Of a stretch of 64,000 bases of DNA, positions 53,263-62,503 are shown piece by piece. Below the pieces are notes generated by a model. The model saw only the letters and a program-made list of their open reading frames with translations. It searched no databases and was not told where the DNA came from. Numbering within the stretch: the first letter of the stretch is position 1; every line of letters begins with the position of its first letter. A program made the translations under genes and the position numbers. Source of the stretch: Bacillus sp. FJAT-26390 (lineage in GTDB: Bacteria; Bacillota; Bacilli; Paenibacillales; Paenibacillaceae); the NCBI RefSeq assembly GCF_001682865.1, contig NZ_MAQX01000001.1, positions 1,679,290 to 1,743,289 on the forward strand, in the 5' to 3' direction.

Positions 53263-55005
53263 TCACCCTCGATCTAATGGAATGCGAAGCTCAATCATCG
53301 TCTCTACATAAGGCACACTGGTCATGCTCCATGTAAAATGTTCACCGTATGCCAAACTCAGCCTATTTAAAACATTCATCAGTCCAATGCCTTCTTCTTC
53401 ACTGTGTACTTGATTTCTACTATGCTGTTGATGAATTTTGCTAATTTGCATTGCCTCAATCCCTTTACCGCTGTCGATTATCTTAATAATCAAGAAATGG
53501 TCATACCTAACAGATGAAACATGAATGAATCCAGTCCCTAATTCTTCTTCAATACCATGAACAATACAATTTTCTACGAGCGGCTGAAGAATCATTTTAG
53601 GAACCTTAATGTGGCGAGTGTCTTCAGACGATTCGATAAAATAATACAGCCGATCTTGATATCTACTTTTTTGTAACGATAAATAATCCTGAATATGTGC
53701 AATTTCCTTCTCAAACTCTACGATCTCCTCACGCATATCCATACTGTAGCGAAGGATTGCTCCTAATTCGCTTATTCGTTCTTGTATTTGAGGAACACCT
53801 TGCTTCAAGGCATAGGTACCAATTGTTTGCAGTATATTATTTAGAAAGTGAGGATTAATCTGGGCTTGCAAAACCTTTAATTGTGACGTGGTCAACTCTA
53901 TACGATGTTTATATTGTTTTAAAATCAAATCTTTTAGCGCAAGTACCATGACCTGAAAACGCTTTTCTAAGAGTCCGATTTCATCTTCTCTTGCTTTAAA
54001 GTTGTCGATCTTAAAGATTCCTTTTTCAACCCTACCTATATTCCGGATTAGGCCTCGAATAGGAGAGATAATCGAAAAGGATACCACCATAGCAAGCAAA
54101 ATAATCAGGAGTAATGTGACAAATTGGACAACTAAAATCATATATAAGGACTCCTGAGCACGAGCCGTAATGTTTTTCTTTGGAATAAATTTTATCATGA
54201 TGTACGACTTGCCTTCCTCCTCACTATGAATAGAAAGAGACAACCCTTTTATTTTCTGAAGTTCGATATGCCTGTAACTGGTCGTTTTTTCTTGAGAAAG
54301 AGCAGGTTCTAATGCCTTATCAAGCTTAGCTCCCCTTTCATGCTTAGCGGTTTGATATAAAACTGTGAATTCATCTGCTTGATTGTACAAGACATATAGT
54401 TGCTCATTTGATTGATCTAGCAGCCTCGACTGAATTAGCTCTAACTGCTCATAGGAAAATTCGAGTGTTAAGTAACCGAGAATCTCTCCCTTAGGCATAT
54501 CAACTAACTTACGATGAACATATAAAACTACCTCGTCTCCGACAGTTGCAGTTTCAATGAATAAAAAACGCTCACGCAGCTTCTCCTCAACCATCGCCTG
54601 CTTCTCCATATATTTGCCGTCAATGGGCTCCTTCGTCCTCTTGTAATTCATACCGTTTTGATTGCTATAGTAAGAAATCGCCTGTAGCTCCTCACGACTA
54701 TACAATAAAGAAATCATTTTATTTTCCAAATAGGTCGTTTCTTCATAATTCAATGACTTTTTCTCCAGCAATTGAAATAACGCCTTATCGAAATACCATT
54801 GTAAAGATAACGCTTCGAGCTCATTCATATAACTTATCGTATGCTCCACCCCCTGCTGCATCAGACTCAGGTTTGTATGAATCATATTGTCCTCAAGCGC
54901 TCGAGCGGTCGAGAAATACGTAATCGTGTTCGATATTAGAAAAGGAATGGCAGCAGTAAGCAGCAGCAAGCAGCTGATTTTCATGTATAGGCTTTTTCGA
55001 ATCAT
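53263..55005 (-). CDS. YesM-type sensor histidine kinase (cluster 5)
   Basis: The 580-residue product has membrane segments at about 10-30 and 285-308 around an extracellular sensor domain, then a HAMP linker (SPIRGLIRNIGRVEKGIFKI) and NPHFLNNILQTIGTY with phosphoacceptor His386. The usual Y-N in NPHFLYN is N-N here. The ATPase domain has PLVENCIVHGIEE (N box), KIIDSGKGI (G1) and GIGLMNVLNRL (G2). G1 has DSGKG rather than DNGxG, a tolerated change. It is the first gene of cluster 5. A TATAAT-like element lies at 55055-55050, 45 bases upstream. Confidence 0.92.
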   Translation of the reverse strand: MIRKSLYMKISCLLLLTAAIPFLISNTITYFSTARALEDNMIHTNLSLMQQGVEHTISYMNELEALSLQWYFDKALFQLLEKKSLNYEETTYLENKMISLLYSREELQAISYYSNQNGMNYKRTKEPIDGKYMEKQAMVEEKLRERFLFIETATVGDEVVLYVHRKLVDMPKGEILGYLTLEFSYEQLELIQSRLLDQSNEQLYVLYNQADEFTVLYQTAKHERGAKLDKALEPALSQEKTTSYRHIELQKIKGLSLSIHSEEEGKSYIMIKFIPKKNITARAQESLYMILVVQFVTLLLIILLAMVVSFSIISPIRGLIRNIGRVEKGIFKIDNFKAREDEIGLLEKRFQVMVLALKDLILKQYKHRIELTTSQLKVLQAQINPHFLNNILQTIGTYALKQGVPQIQERISELGAILRYSMDMREEIVEFEKEIAHIQDYLSLQKSRYQDRLYYFIESSEDTRHIKVPKMILQPLVENCIVHGIEEELGTGFIHVSSVRYDHFLIIKIIDSGKGIEAMQISKIHQQHSRNQVHSEEEGIGLMNVLNRLSLAYGEHFTWSMTSVPYVETMIELRIPLDRG

Positions 55006-55049
55006 GGGTATACCACATCCTTATCGATAATTCTTGTTGACTGGCGATA

Positions 55050-55055
55050 ATTATA
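55050..55055 (-). promoter_or_regulatory. Candidate -10 element of cluster 5
   Basis: TATAAT on the minus strand lies about 45 bases before the kinase ATG at 55005. No good -35 stands 16-18 bases upstream. The 55060-55420 stretch beyond it is AT-rich and shows no gene. Confidence 0.35.
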
Positions 55056-55429
55056 ACAAATACTTTTGCAAGAGAGGTGACTGTGTTGTCCATTCACAAC
55101 AATCAGAACAACAGTCCACGTCCCCCTAGCCTGTCATTTTGTTAATTTGACAATATTCAATTTGCTAGAAGGCATTATTCCTACCCAATTGAAAATCGTG
55201 GTAGGATCATACTATATTTTGTACTAAGTGGGAACAGTATTGTTTATTTTATTTGTTATAATATCATTGCTTCTATCATTGGATTATTTTCCGGTGGAAT
55301 TGGCTGAGTGATTCGTAAAGTAACCAAAAAAATACCAATAAACGCTTGCAGTGGTTAATAGTGAAATCACCTTAAAAAGGATGGTAGAGAGAACATGAAG
55401 TTAAGTGAAAAAATGTTAAATCGGAGGAT

Positions 55430-55640
55430 GCTTTTGCAGCCGTGCAAGTAATTGTTCCAAAACTTCTTCATCTGCTTGCCTGTCCCTTAGCCTTTCCTTT
55501 CGGAATAAACTGGATAACACGCAGACAAGCTTCTTCTAGCGTCATGATCTGAATGAGCTTCTTGAGCTCATTCAGCGCTAATAGATCCTGCTCCGTGAGC
55601 TGTCTTCGATTATTTTCTTTTCTTTCAAATACATAAACTG
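55430..55640 (-). pseudogene. MerR-like/DUF3967-type DNA-binding protein remnant
   Basis: The minus strand reads YVFERKENNRRQLTEQDLLALNELKKLI and MTLEEACLRVI, the spacing seen in MerR-like helix-turn-helix domains of plasmid and chromosome-anchoring proteins. A frameshift near 55480 moves the frame from KGKAKGQASR (stop) to DEEVLEQLLARLQKHPP. There is no start; the upstream part is replaced by the IS3-type sequence on the other strand. Assignment to the family is tentative. Confidence 0.4.
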
Positions 55641-55641
55641 A

Positions 55642-56186
55642 TTGCTCCATTATCGTCGCATACAAGACGAGTTGTATCGTCAATACAACCTTAAAGTCAA
55701 TCACAAGAATGTTCAACGCCTCATGTATGAGCTCGGCATTAGAGAGATTAAACGTCGTAAATATATTCATCGAACCAGCTATGAGGCCGCGGTTTCTGAT
55801 GGCGGGATTCAGAGAATAAGCTGCAACAAAACTTCAAGGCTGATGGCCTTAATCAAAAGTGGATTACGGATGTTACACAATACCGCGTATTGGATGAGCG
55901 GATCTATTTGTCTGTCATCAAGGATCTGTGGAACAATGGAATCTTCATCTATCAATTGAGCCGTCACAAGGACAATCCGTTTGTCTTGGAGATGTTTAGA
56001 AGGGCATTTGAAAAGCATAAAGACGTGACTGGACTGATCGTTCACAGCGATCAAGGAAGCCAGTACACGTCTCATGCTTACCACGACATGCTGCCACAGG
56101 TTGGTGCCGTGCTACTTCCTTTTTCCACCTTGAAGCCTTCCTTCTCCAGCCAATGGAACTACCCCCTGATCGCCGAGTATATGTAG
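55642..56186 (+). pseudogene. IS3-family (IS150-like) OrfB transposase remnant
   Basis: YRRIQDELYRQYNLKVNHKNVQRLMYELGI in one frame is followed, after a frameshift near 55810, by FKADGLNQKWITDVTQYRVL and GLIVHSDQGSQYTSHAYHDML in another. These hold the first two Asp residues of the DDE catalytic triad; the third acidic residue region (usually YDNA-ESFF) is lost, with SFFHLEAFLLQPMEL in a shifted frame up to about 56220. N-terminal OrfB and OrfA are missing. The copy is inactive. Confidence 0.75.
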
Positions 56187-56199
56187 CATTCCAACGTCA

Positions 56200-56655
56200 A
56201 GCATATACGTTTCTTCTTTATCACTGTTCAGGTAGCCTTTAATATTCTCTGCCATTTCTACAATGATGTCTGTCAACAAGTTTTTGTGATATTAAGCATC
56301 CCAAGCAGAAGAGTTAGTATAGTCATGCAAGGCGCTATAATTGCCTTCTTTCCACATTGCTTCACGCGCTCGATCGTACGATTGCGTTTGTGATGACGAT
56401 GACGATGAGCATGGTCTGCATCCAACGACGCATTTACCCCTTCGAAAAATACAGATTTATGGGCCAAGTTTGGAGAGCCCAAAGTGACCAACCGGTAACT
56501 AGAGACAGCTTGTTAATTCTGACGCACTCGGTAAGCAGCTGATGTTGTAGACGAACATTGTCCTGAACCGTTACTTTCGGAAAACTCACCTTAACCCAAG
56601 GCGCTGGGCTTTTATGAATACCGCAAGAGCTACCTTGTCAACAATATTGAATATT
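56200..56655. other. Unassigned stretch between the IS3 remnant and the M20 peptidase gene
   Basis: No gene can be supported here. On the minus strand a 72-codon frame (56491-56273) includes HAHRHRHHKRNRTIERVKQCGKK, which has the feel of a transposase or a His-rich tail but starts without a ribosome binding site. On the plus strand near 56575, FRKTHLNPRRWAFMNTARATLST is open for about 30 codons. Both are probably debris. Confidence 0.3.
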
Positions 56656-56661
56656 CACTTT

Positions 56662-58062
56662 TTACAGCTCATTTAGCTCTAATAGTGCTACAATGTAAAT
56701 CTTTAATGCAGTTATCAGATTAGGAATCGACTGCACCTCATCTGGACCGTGAATTTGACCATGACCAGGAGGCAAATCAAGCGATGACAGATCAGTCGTC
56801 AAGCCAGGGCCATAGCCTACCGCATGAGGCAGCTTTCTGGCATAAGTACCTCCACCCATTACAAATGGCTTCACTTGCTCTCCTGTTACGACTTGAAAAA
56901 CTTGCATTAGACATTTTACCTCTGGCGTATCGGGATTATAATAATTTGGCTGACTGTCATGAACATTAGTCACTGTAAAGCCACTTTCCTGCAACTGCTG
57001 CAGCGCCACCTTGGATGACTGTTGGATAGGATATCGGATATTTAGCTCTAACGCCAGCCTTCCATCCCGTCCATCTAACAAAGTCCCGACACATGTTAAA
57101 GCTCCAGATAACTCATCCTCACACTGTATCCCTAATGCCCGTCCATCATAATTCTTGCAAATATTATAAATCTTCTCAAGTTGCTTGTGGGTAGACCCCT
57201 CAAACCATGCACTGTTCAACAATGGCTCAAAAAGGATCGCAATCGCATTGCTTGTCCCTTCAGGAAATGCAGCATGTCCAGATTTGCCGACTGCAAATAA
57301 AGTAATCTCTTCTTCCGTCTGACTATACTGAATATGAGAAGGCAGGAGACTTAGCTTGGCGACCGCTGCTTCATCACGTCGAACAATAAGCTCAGCATAA
57401 CCAGGCACACTATTAGAAGCCACTCCCCCCTGTATGCGAAGGATTGAGCAATCAGTAATATCACAGCTTAAAGTAACAGAGAGCATTCCCTTCTCTCCAT
57501 AACAAACCGGAAATCCGCTATCAGCCACAATATTAAAGTCTGGAGCATCATAATGCTTACGATAATAGGCAGCATCAAACATACCTATTTCCTCTCCACT
57601 ACCAATAATGTGCTGAATTTGATAGTTTAAGGGAATACCCAGCTCCTTAATAAATCTAAGTGCATAGAGAACAGCAATTACTCCACCTTTATTATCTTGT
57701 ACACCTCTGCCTATGAGAAAGCTGTCCTTATGTGTACAAGAAAAAGGTGGGTAGATCCAGCCCTCTCCTGCAGGAACAACATCGATATGTCCCCAAATGC
57801 CTACAGACCGCTTTGTCTCATCTCCCATACTAATTTCTGCACAATAATATTCCCTATTGAACGTTTGCAATCCATAGCGTTGACCTAAATCTAATATATA
57901 CTGAATAGCCTCCGCACATTTTTCCCCGAACGGATACGAAGAGGATGGATCATAAATGGCCACGCTTGGAATACCTACTAATCCAGCAATATCTTCTAAT
58001 AGCTCGGTCTTGTGCCTCTCAATCCATTGTTCAATCTGTGCTTCATTAATTAAACCTCTCAT
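56662..58062 (-). CDS. M20-family metallopeptidase, PepV/Sapep-like dipeptidase type
   Basis: The 466-residue product starts with ATG at 58062 after GGGGGG. Metal ligands and catalytic residues are visible: His92 and Asp94 (GHIDVVP), Asp123 (GVQDNKGG), the Glu pair 157/158 (GSGEEIG), Asp181 (VADSGFP), and a C-terminal His in [19 protein letters not shown] near residue 420 is the mark of the PepV/Sapep group. The lid domain lies at about 195-385. These zinc enzymes hydrolyse dipeptides or acyl-amino compounds in the cytoplasm. It is the last gene of cluster 6, 34 bases after the permease, so an imported amide or peptide-linked sugar is a possible substrate. Confidence 0.88.
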   Translation of the reverse strand: MRGLINEAQIEQWIERHKTELLEDIAGLVGIPSVAIYDPSSSYPFGEKCAEAIQYILDLGQRYGLQTFNREYYCAEISMGDETKRSVGIWGHIDVVPAGEGWIYPPFSCTHKDSFLIGRGVQDNKGGVIAVLYALRFIKELGIPLNYQIQHIIGSGEEIGMFDAAYYRKHYDAPDFNIVADSGFPVCYGEKGMLSVTLSCDITDCSILRIQGGVASNSVPGYAELIVRRDEAAVAKLSLLPSHIQYSQTEEEITLFAVGKSGHAAFPEGTSNAIAILFEPLLNSAWFEGSTHKQLEKIYNICKNYDGRALGIQCEDELSGALTCVGTLLDGRDGRLALELNIRYPIQQSSKVALQQLQESGFTVTNVHDSQPNYYNPDTPEVKCLMQVFQVVTGEQVKPFVMGGGTYARKLPHAVGYGPGLTTDLSSLDLPPGHGQIHGPDEVQSIPNLITALKIYIVALLELNEL

Positions 58063-58095
58063 TAACTTCCCCCCTATCCTGGCGTAGCTTGATCG

Positions 58096-58941
58096 TTATC
58101 CTTTAATTGCACCTTCTGTTAGCCCAGCGATAATGTACTTCTGACCGGCTGCATATAACACAATGATAGGCAGCATCGCCATTAAATACGAAGTGAAGGC
58201 CATTGTATAATTAAAGGAATATTCGGTCTTGAAGTTATATTGAAATAAGGGTAAAGTCCAAAATTCCTTCGATTTATTCAAAATTAGAAGTGGAAGCATA
58301 AAATCATTCCAGAACCATAATGCATCCATAATGACGAGCGTAACTAGCATCGGCATAATTAAACGTAACACAATAATATGATAAATTTGAAAGGTGCTGC
58401 AGCCATCAATTTTTGCCGCCTCTTCAATTTCGGTTGGCATTCCTTCAATATAGTTTACGAGTAGAAATACCCCTCTTGTTAAGCTAAGAGCACCATATAA
58501 CAAAATAAGCCCAATCGGATTTAGTAGGTTTAGATTGGTCATTATTTTCGTTAAAGGAAGCATAATCACTTGAAAGGGTACAAATAATCCTAACAGTATA
58601 TAAACATATATAGAGTTGTAATATTTCTTATGACGATTACGAGCAATCGCATAGGAAACGGTAGGGTTAATAATAAGAAGCATAATGATAGATCCGATTG
58701 TAATAAAGGCAGTATTCCATACATATCTCCAGTAGTTCCCTTTAGAGAGTAATTCTGCGTAGTTGGAAAAATTCAATGCTCGAGGAAAACTGAAAAAGCC
58801 CCTGCCTGCCTCCTCCAATGTCTTGAAAGAGTTGATTATGACCAGATACATCGGCCCCAAAATAATGATGATTCCAATTAGCAAAATGATATTACGGAGA
58901 ATGCGCCAGCCAAACCCTTCTTGTCGTATCAATAAATTCAT
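58096..58941 (-). CDS. CUT1 sugar ABC transporter permease, MalG/AraQ type (cluster 6)
   Basis: The 281-residue product has six membrane segments and the C terminus KYIIAGLTEGAIKG. The EAA loop reads EEAAKIDGCSTFQIYHIIVLR followed by LIMP: the first conserved Pro of the usual I-LP motif is Arg (codon CGT) here. Otherwise the family pattern is intact, so the gene is probably functional. AAAGGTGG lies about 12 bases before the ATG at 58941, a longer spacing than in the other permeases. Confidence 0.9.
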   Translation of the reverse strand: MNLLIRQEGFGWRILRNIILLIGIIIILGPMYLVIINSFKTLEEAGRGFFSFPRALNFSNYAELLSKGNYWRYVWNTAFITIGSIIMLLIINPTVSYAIARNRHKKYYNSIYVYILLGLFVPFQVIMLPLTKIMTNLNLLNPIGLILLYGALSLTRGVFLLVNYIEGMPTEIEEAAKIDGCSTFQIYHIIVLRLIMPMLVTLVIMDALWFWNDFMLPLLILNKSKEFWTLPLFQYNFKTEYSFNYTMAFTSYLMAMLPIIVLYAAGQKYIIAGLTEGAIKG

Positions 58942-58946
58942 ATTTA

Positions 58947-59816
58947 TTAGATACCACCTTTACGTGATATTTTTATTTGTAAGAAAGACAACAGAGCAAT
59001 AATAATAAACAAAATAACCGATTCGGCATTAGCCATCGCAAACCTTAAGTTTTGAAAAGCATCGTTATAAATCATAATTCCAATTAAATTGGTAGATTTC
59101 ACTGGACCGCCACCAGTCAAGGTATAGGCATAGTCAAAGGATGTAATTCCTGATTTAATTGCAAGCACCATATTTACAGTAATTGTAGGCATTAGATACG
59201 GGAATGTAATGTAACGAAAACGATTAAAGGTGCTTGCACCATCCATTCGTCCCGCTTCGTACAGTTCGGCAGGAACAGATTGCAATCCCGCAATAAAAAT
59301 AAGGGTTGGCAAAGCGACAGCTTGCCAGATATTGACGATTGCAACAGCAATCAATGCATATTTAGGATGAGCTATAGGACTCTGATACAGCGCGGCAATG
59401 TCTAAGGCCTCACCAAGGGGTGGAACAACTCTAAAAAATAGCTGATCCCATATTAATGAAATGGTTACCGCACTAATCATAGCCGGCAAAAAATAAACAG
59501 ACTTAGTGAATGTTTTAAATTTCCTAAGGGAGTTTAAGCTTAAAGCTAAAATTAAAGATAGAATCATTACTCCTGCTACAAGCATAATCGCATACTTCCC
59601 AGTGACGATTAAGGATTGCTTAAAGTTAGGATTATTCCATAGTTCTACATAGTTACTAAAACCAACATAATTATAGCTAGAACTAATCCCATTCCAATCT
59701 GTAAAGCTATATTGAATACCTATAATCACTGCATAAGTAAAAAATAGTGTATACAGAATGACAGCAGGAAGAGTGAATAAGAAATAAGTTGAGCGTTCTA
59801 GTACTTTGCTTATCAT
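58947..59816 (-). CDS. CUT1 sugar ABC transporter permease, MalF/UgpA type (cluster 6)
   Basis: The 289-residue product has six membrane segments, YSFTDWNGISSSYNYVGFSNY after the first and the EAA loop YEAGRMDGASTFNRFRYITFP. TLTGGGPVKSTNLIGIMIYN is the family late segment. AAGGAAGG lies six bases before the ATG at 59816. It follows the attenuator-like hairpin at 59842-59881. Confidence 0.92.
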   Translation of the reverse strand: MISKVLERSTYFLFTLPAVILYTLFFTYAVIIGIQYSFTDWNGISSSYNYVGFSNYVELWNNPNFKQSLIVTGKYAIMLVAGVMILSLILALSLNSLRKFKTFTKSVYFLPAMISAVTISLIWDQLFFRVVPPLGEALDIAALYQSPIAHPKYALIAVAIVNIWQAVALPTLIFIAGLQSVPAELYEAGRMDGASTFNRFRYITFPYLMPTITVNMVLAIKSGITSFDYAYTLTGGGPVKSTNLIGIMIYNDAFQNLRFAMANAESVILFIIIALLSFLQIKISRKGGI

Positions 59817-59841
59817 GCTATACCTTCCTTATCTCGTAGTT

Positions 59842-59881
59842 AAAAAGACTGAACGACAACTTGATATGCTCAAATTGTCGT
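59842..59881 (-). terminator. Attenuator-like hairpin between binding protein and permeases (cluster 6)
   Basis: On the minus strand ACGACAA (59881-59875) pairs with TTGTCGT (59859-59853), with an inner TTGA/TCAA pairing, and a run of five T follows at 59846-59842. It lies 20 bases after the binding-protein stop. As in cluster 2, partial termination would favour binding protein over permease. Confidence 0.75.
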
Positions 59882-59901
59882 CCAGATCAATGCTATTGAA
59901 T

Positions 59902-61167
59902 TTACTTAACGGCGTTCAGCTTAATGGTCTCATCAATGTTCTTCAGGTATTGCTCAGGCGTCTCGTTATTAATGAGATAGCCTTGAGTTGTACTATATAA
60001 TTCCGTTACGATCGCACTTGGAATCTTCGAAGACATCCAATCATGAACATTACCGTTGTCGATAAAGTCTAGTAAAGGCTGCAAATATTGATCGCCATAC
60101 GTTGTCCCGCTAATAATGGAAGGTTCGCCAGATAAATCAGACCACTTCTGAGCAACCTCTGGTTTAGCAAGATATTTCAAGAACGTAAGTGCAGCTTCTT
60201 TTTCCTCAGGCTTTGCTTTCGCAGAGATTGACAGGGAGGCATTAACACCCGATAGAGCTGTCGTTGTATCTGCCGTATCATTTGGAAGTGGGAACGCACC
60301 GAATTTCAAATTAGGATTAGCAAGCTTAATATTTCCACGACCGTAAGAGCCAGAAATGATCATAGCAGCTTGCCCATTAGCAAATGCTTCCTGCATCATT
60401 TGAGCACTCACACCAAACGCATCCTTATTCGCATATTCTGTTAGCTCTTTAAGTTTTTTAGCAAATTCCAAGAATGCAGGATTTCCCTCAACTTGTCCTT
60501 CACCCTTAGCCACTTTAACCATTTCCTCAACACCACCAGGTGCAAATGCAATGTTGGTTGCCTGGAAGATATGACCTACATCCTTCAGTGGAAGATATAA
60601 CGGTGTAATGCCTTTGCTTTCGAATACTTTGCATACTTCGATAAACTCAGCATACGTTGTTGGAATTTTCACTCCATTTTGCTCAAATAGATCGATATTA
60701 TAATATACAGCCATATAATTTCGAGCGTATGGTAGAGAGTAGTATCCACCGTCATCTGCTGCTGTCATGTCCAAATACTTTTTGTTAATGTCCTTGATAA
60801 AGGGTTGATCGCTTAAGTTTTCGATATATCCATTTTTCACTTTTTCCTTAAATTGAAGCTGTGTAGGGAAATCAGTGAATAATGGTGGAATATCGTTCGT
60901 TGCAAAACGAGACGTTAACACTTTAACCGGATCAGGTACTGTATTCATATCAATTAAAATGTTCGGGTATTCCTTTGTAAAATCAGCAATAATTTCGCGA
61001 TAGGCGTTTTGAATCGCTTCCTCACCCTGCTGCTGGAAAAACTCGATTTTAATACTATCGCTCTTACCTGAATTTCCGTTAGCTGGTGCATTTTCCTTAC
61101 TGCATGCCGTCAGCATTATGGACACTAATAACATAGCTATGACTGATAACTTCACACTTCTTTTCAT
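59902..61167 (-). CDS. Extracellular substrate-binding lipoprotein (cluster 6)
   Basis: The 421-residue product has a lipoprotein signal ending LTAC (Cys at residue 22). The body has the CUT1 binding-protein fold: IKIEFFQQQGEEAIQNAYRE, LTSRFATNDIPPLFTDFP, YSLPYARNYMAVYYNIDLFE and GQAAMIISGSYGRGNIKL. GGGGAG precedes the ATG at 61167. It lies 47 bases after the flavoprotein gene and is probably co-transcribed with it. The ligand need not be a plain sugar, given the flavoprotein and M20 peptidase in the same operon. Confidence 0.9.
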   Translation of the reverse strand: MKRSVKLSVIAMLLVSIMLTACSKENAPANGNSGKSDSIKIEFFQQQGEEAIQNAYREIIADFTKEYPNILIDMNTVPDPVKVLTSRFATNDIPPLFTDFPTQLQFKEKVKNGYIENLSDQPFIKDINKKYLDMTAADDGGYYSLPYARNYMAVYYNIDLFEQNGVKIPTTYAEFIEVCKVFESKGITPLYLPLKDVGHIFQATNIAFAPGGVEEMVKVAKGEGQVEGNPAFLEFAKKLKELTEYANKDAFGVSAQMMQEAFANGQAAMIISGSYGRGNIKLANPNLKFGAFPLPNDTADTTTALSGVNASLSISAKAKPEEKEAALTFLKYLAKPEVAQKWSDLSGEPSIISGTTYGDQYLQPLLDFIDNGNVHDWMSSKIPSAIVTELYSTTQGYLINNETPEQYLKNIDETIKLNAVK

Positions 61168-61214
61168 CTCTTTCTCCCCTAACTACTTCTTTTTTATGGA
61201 CTCCATATAGAGCT

Positions 61215-62393
61215 TTACTTTCCTAATGCACGATTGGCTAAATTCGTAATGACAACATCGTCCATTGGCGGATTATGAAGCCCTGCACGAACATCACGAT
61301 ACATACGCTCAAGCGGATAATCTTTGGAGAGGCTAAAGCCCCCTACAATTCTCATCGCGCGATCAACAACACGTAGTGCTGCATTGGTAACAAGATGCTT
61401 TGCAACACCTAGCTCAATCTTCAAATTTTCACGATTATCCTTTTCCTTATCCCAACGATCTGCAGTATCATAAAGGAAGGTTCTTGCTGTAATTAAATCA
61501 AGTTCAATTTCTCCGATTAGAGACTTAATATTGGGCAGCTCAGCAATTGGTACTTGTAATGAATTAGGCTGGTGTTTAGCTGCAAATGAAACGGCTAGAT
61601 CTCGAGCTCCATGTGCAATTCCAAGATAACATGCAGGAATATGAAGCATATTACCGTCTGTTGGAATAGGCTTACGTAGCTGATCATTTGCTTTACCACG
61701 AATCAGATATCTGTCCGGTACAAATACCTCTTTCATTACAACATCGTGACTGCCTGTAGAACGCATCCCCATCGTGTTCCATGTCTCAAGCACCTTCACG
61801 CCATCGCCAGCTTCCATAAGAAATGACCCTACAGTATCGCTATCTGACATCGTAGCCGCAATAATAAACTTTTCGAGAATCGGACTTAACGTGCAGTAAG
61901 ATTTTTGACCCGTTATCAACCAGCCGCCCTCCACTTTAACTGCTTTCGTTTCAGGCTTTCCGCCACGAGTCGGACTGCCCATTGCTCGCTCACTTACCAA
62001 TTCATTCAACACTAGCCCATCATGTACAATCTCATAACATAACTCACTAAACAGGTCATCTGGCATTGCACCTGATAGATGAAGCTGCTTCAATAAACCA
62101 ATATGCCAACCGATTGCTAGTGCAGTGGAGCCGTCTCCTCTTGCCAGTCGCTCTTGAGATAGAACTAGTTCGTAAATCGACGCTTCCTCTCCTCCGTATT
62201 GCTTTGGGACGGTAAGAGCAGTGTATCTGCTCTGTCGTAACTCATTAAAATTCTCAAAAGGAAATGTTCCTTCAAGATCATGCTTAGGAGCTCGACCTGC
62301 AAATATCTTTGCCAGCTGATCTGCTCTCGCCGCAATTTTCGCTTCCCGCTCATTTCGTATAAAACGATCTGAAGGATCAGAGTATGTCACCAT
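61215..62393 (-). CDS. Acyl-CoA-dehydrogenase-fold flavoprotein, probable flavin monooxygenase type
   Basis: The 392-residue product begins with ATG at 62393, nine bases after GAGAGG. It has the N-terminal helical domain, the middle beta domain (VLNELVSERAMGSPTRGG, WLITGQKSYCTLSP, WNTMGMRSTGSHDVVMKEVFVP) and the C-terminal helical domain of the acyl-CoA dehydrogenase superfamily. The C-terminal segment reads LERMYRDVRAGLHNPPMDDV. The YEGT motif holding the catalytic Glu of medium-chain acyl-CoA dehydrogenases is absent. This resembles the DszC/SfnB/YdbM-like branch, in which reduced flavin activates oxygen. The natural substrate is unknown. It is the first metabolic gene of cluster 6, between the response regulator and the binding protein. 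Confidence 0.82.
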   Translation of the reverse strand: MVTYSDPSDRFIRNEREAKIAARADQLAKIFAGRAPKHDLEGTFPFENFNELRQSRYTALTVPKQYGGEEASIYELVLSQERLARGDGSTALAIGWHIGLLKQLHLSGAMPDDLFSELCYEIVHDGLVLNELVSERAMGSPTRGGKPETKAVKVEGGWLITGQKSYCTLSPILEKFIIAATMSDSDTVGSFLMEAGDGVKVLETWNTMGMRSTGSHDVVMKEVFVPDRYLIRGKANDQLRKPIPTDGNMLHIPACYLGIAHGARDLAVSFAAKHQPNSLQVPIAELPNIKSLIGEIELDLITARTFLYDTADRWDKEKDNRENLKIELGVAKHLVTNAALRVVDRAMRIVGGFSLSKDYPLERMYRDVRAGLHNPPMDDVVITNLANRALGK

Positions 62394-62503
62394 TAACAAC
62401 TGCCTCTCTCATAAATCTTATTGGTTTACTTTGTTTTATGATAGACGTATTTTGATGCAAATTAAATATAAAAAAACCGAGTTTTTTATTGTAAAAAACC
62501 GTA

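Noticed and set aside
56273..56491. His-rich 72-codon minus-strand frame, considered as a metal-handling protein
   Set aside because: No ribosome binding site, no family pattern, and it lies in element debris; listed only as an unassigned stretch.
61215..62393. Assignment as a beta-oxidation acyl-CoA dehydrogenase
   Set aside because: The usual YEGT catalytic segment is absent and no thiolase, hydratase or CoA ligase gene is near.
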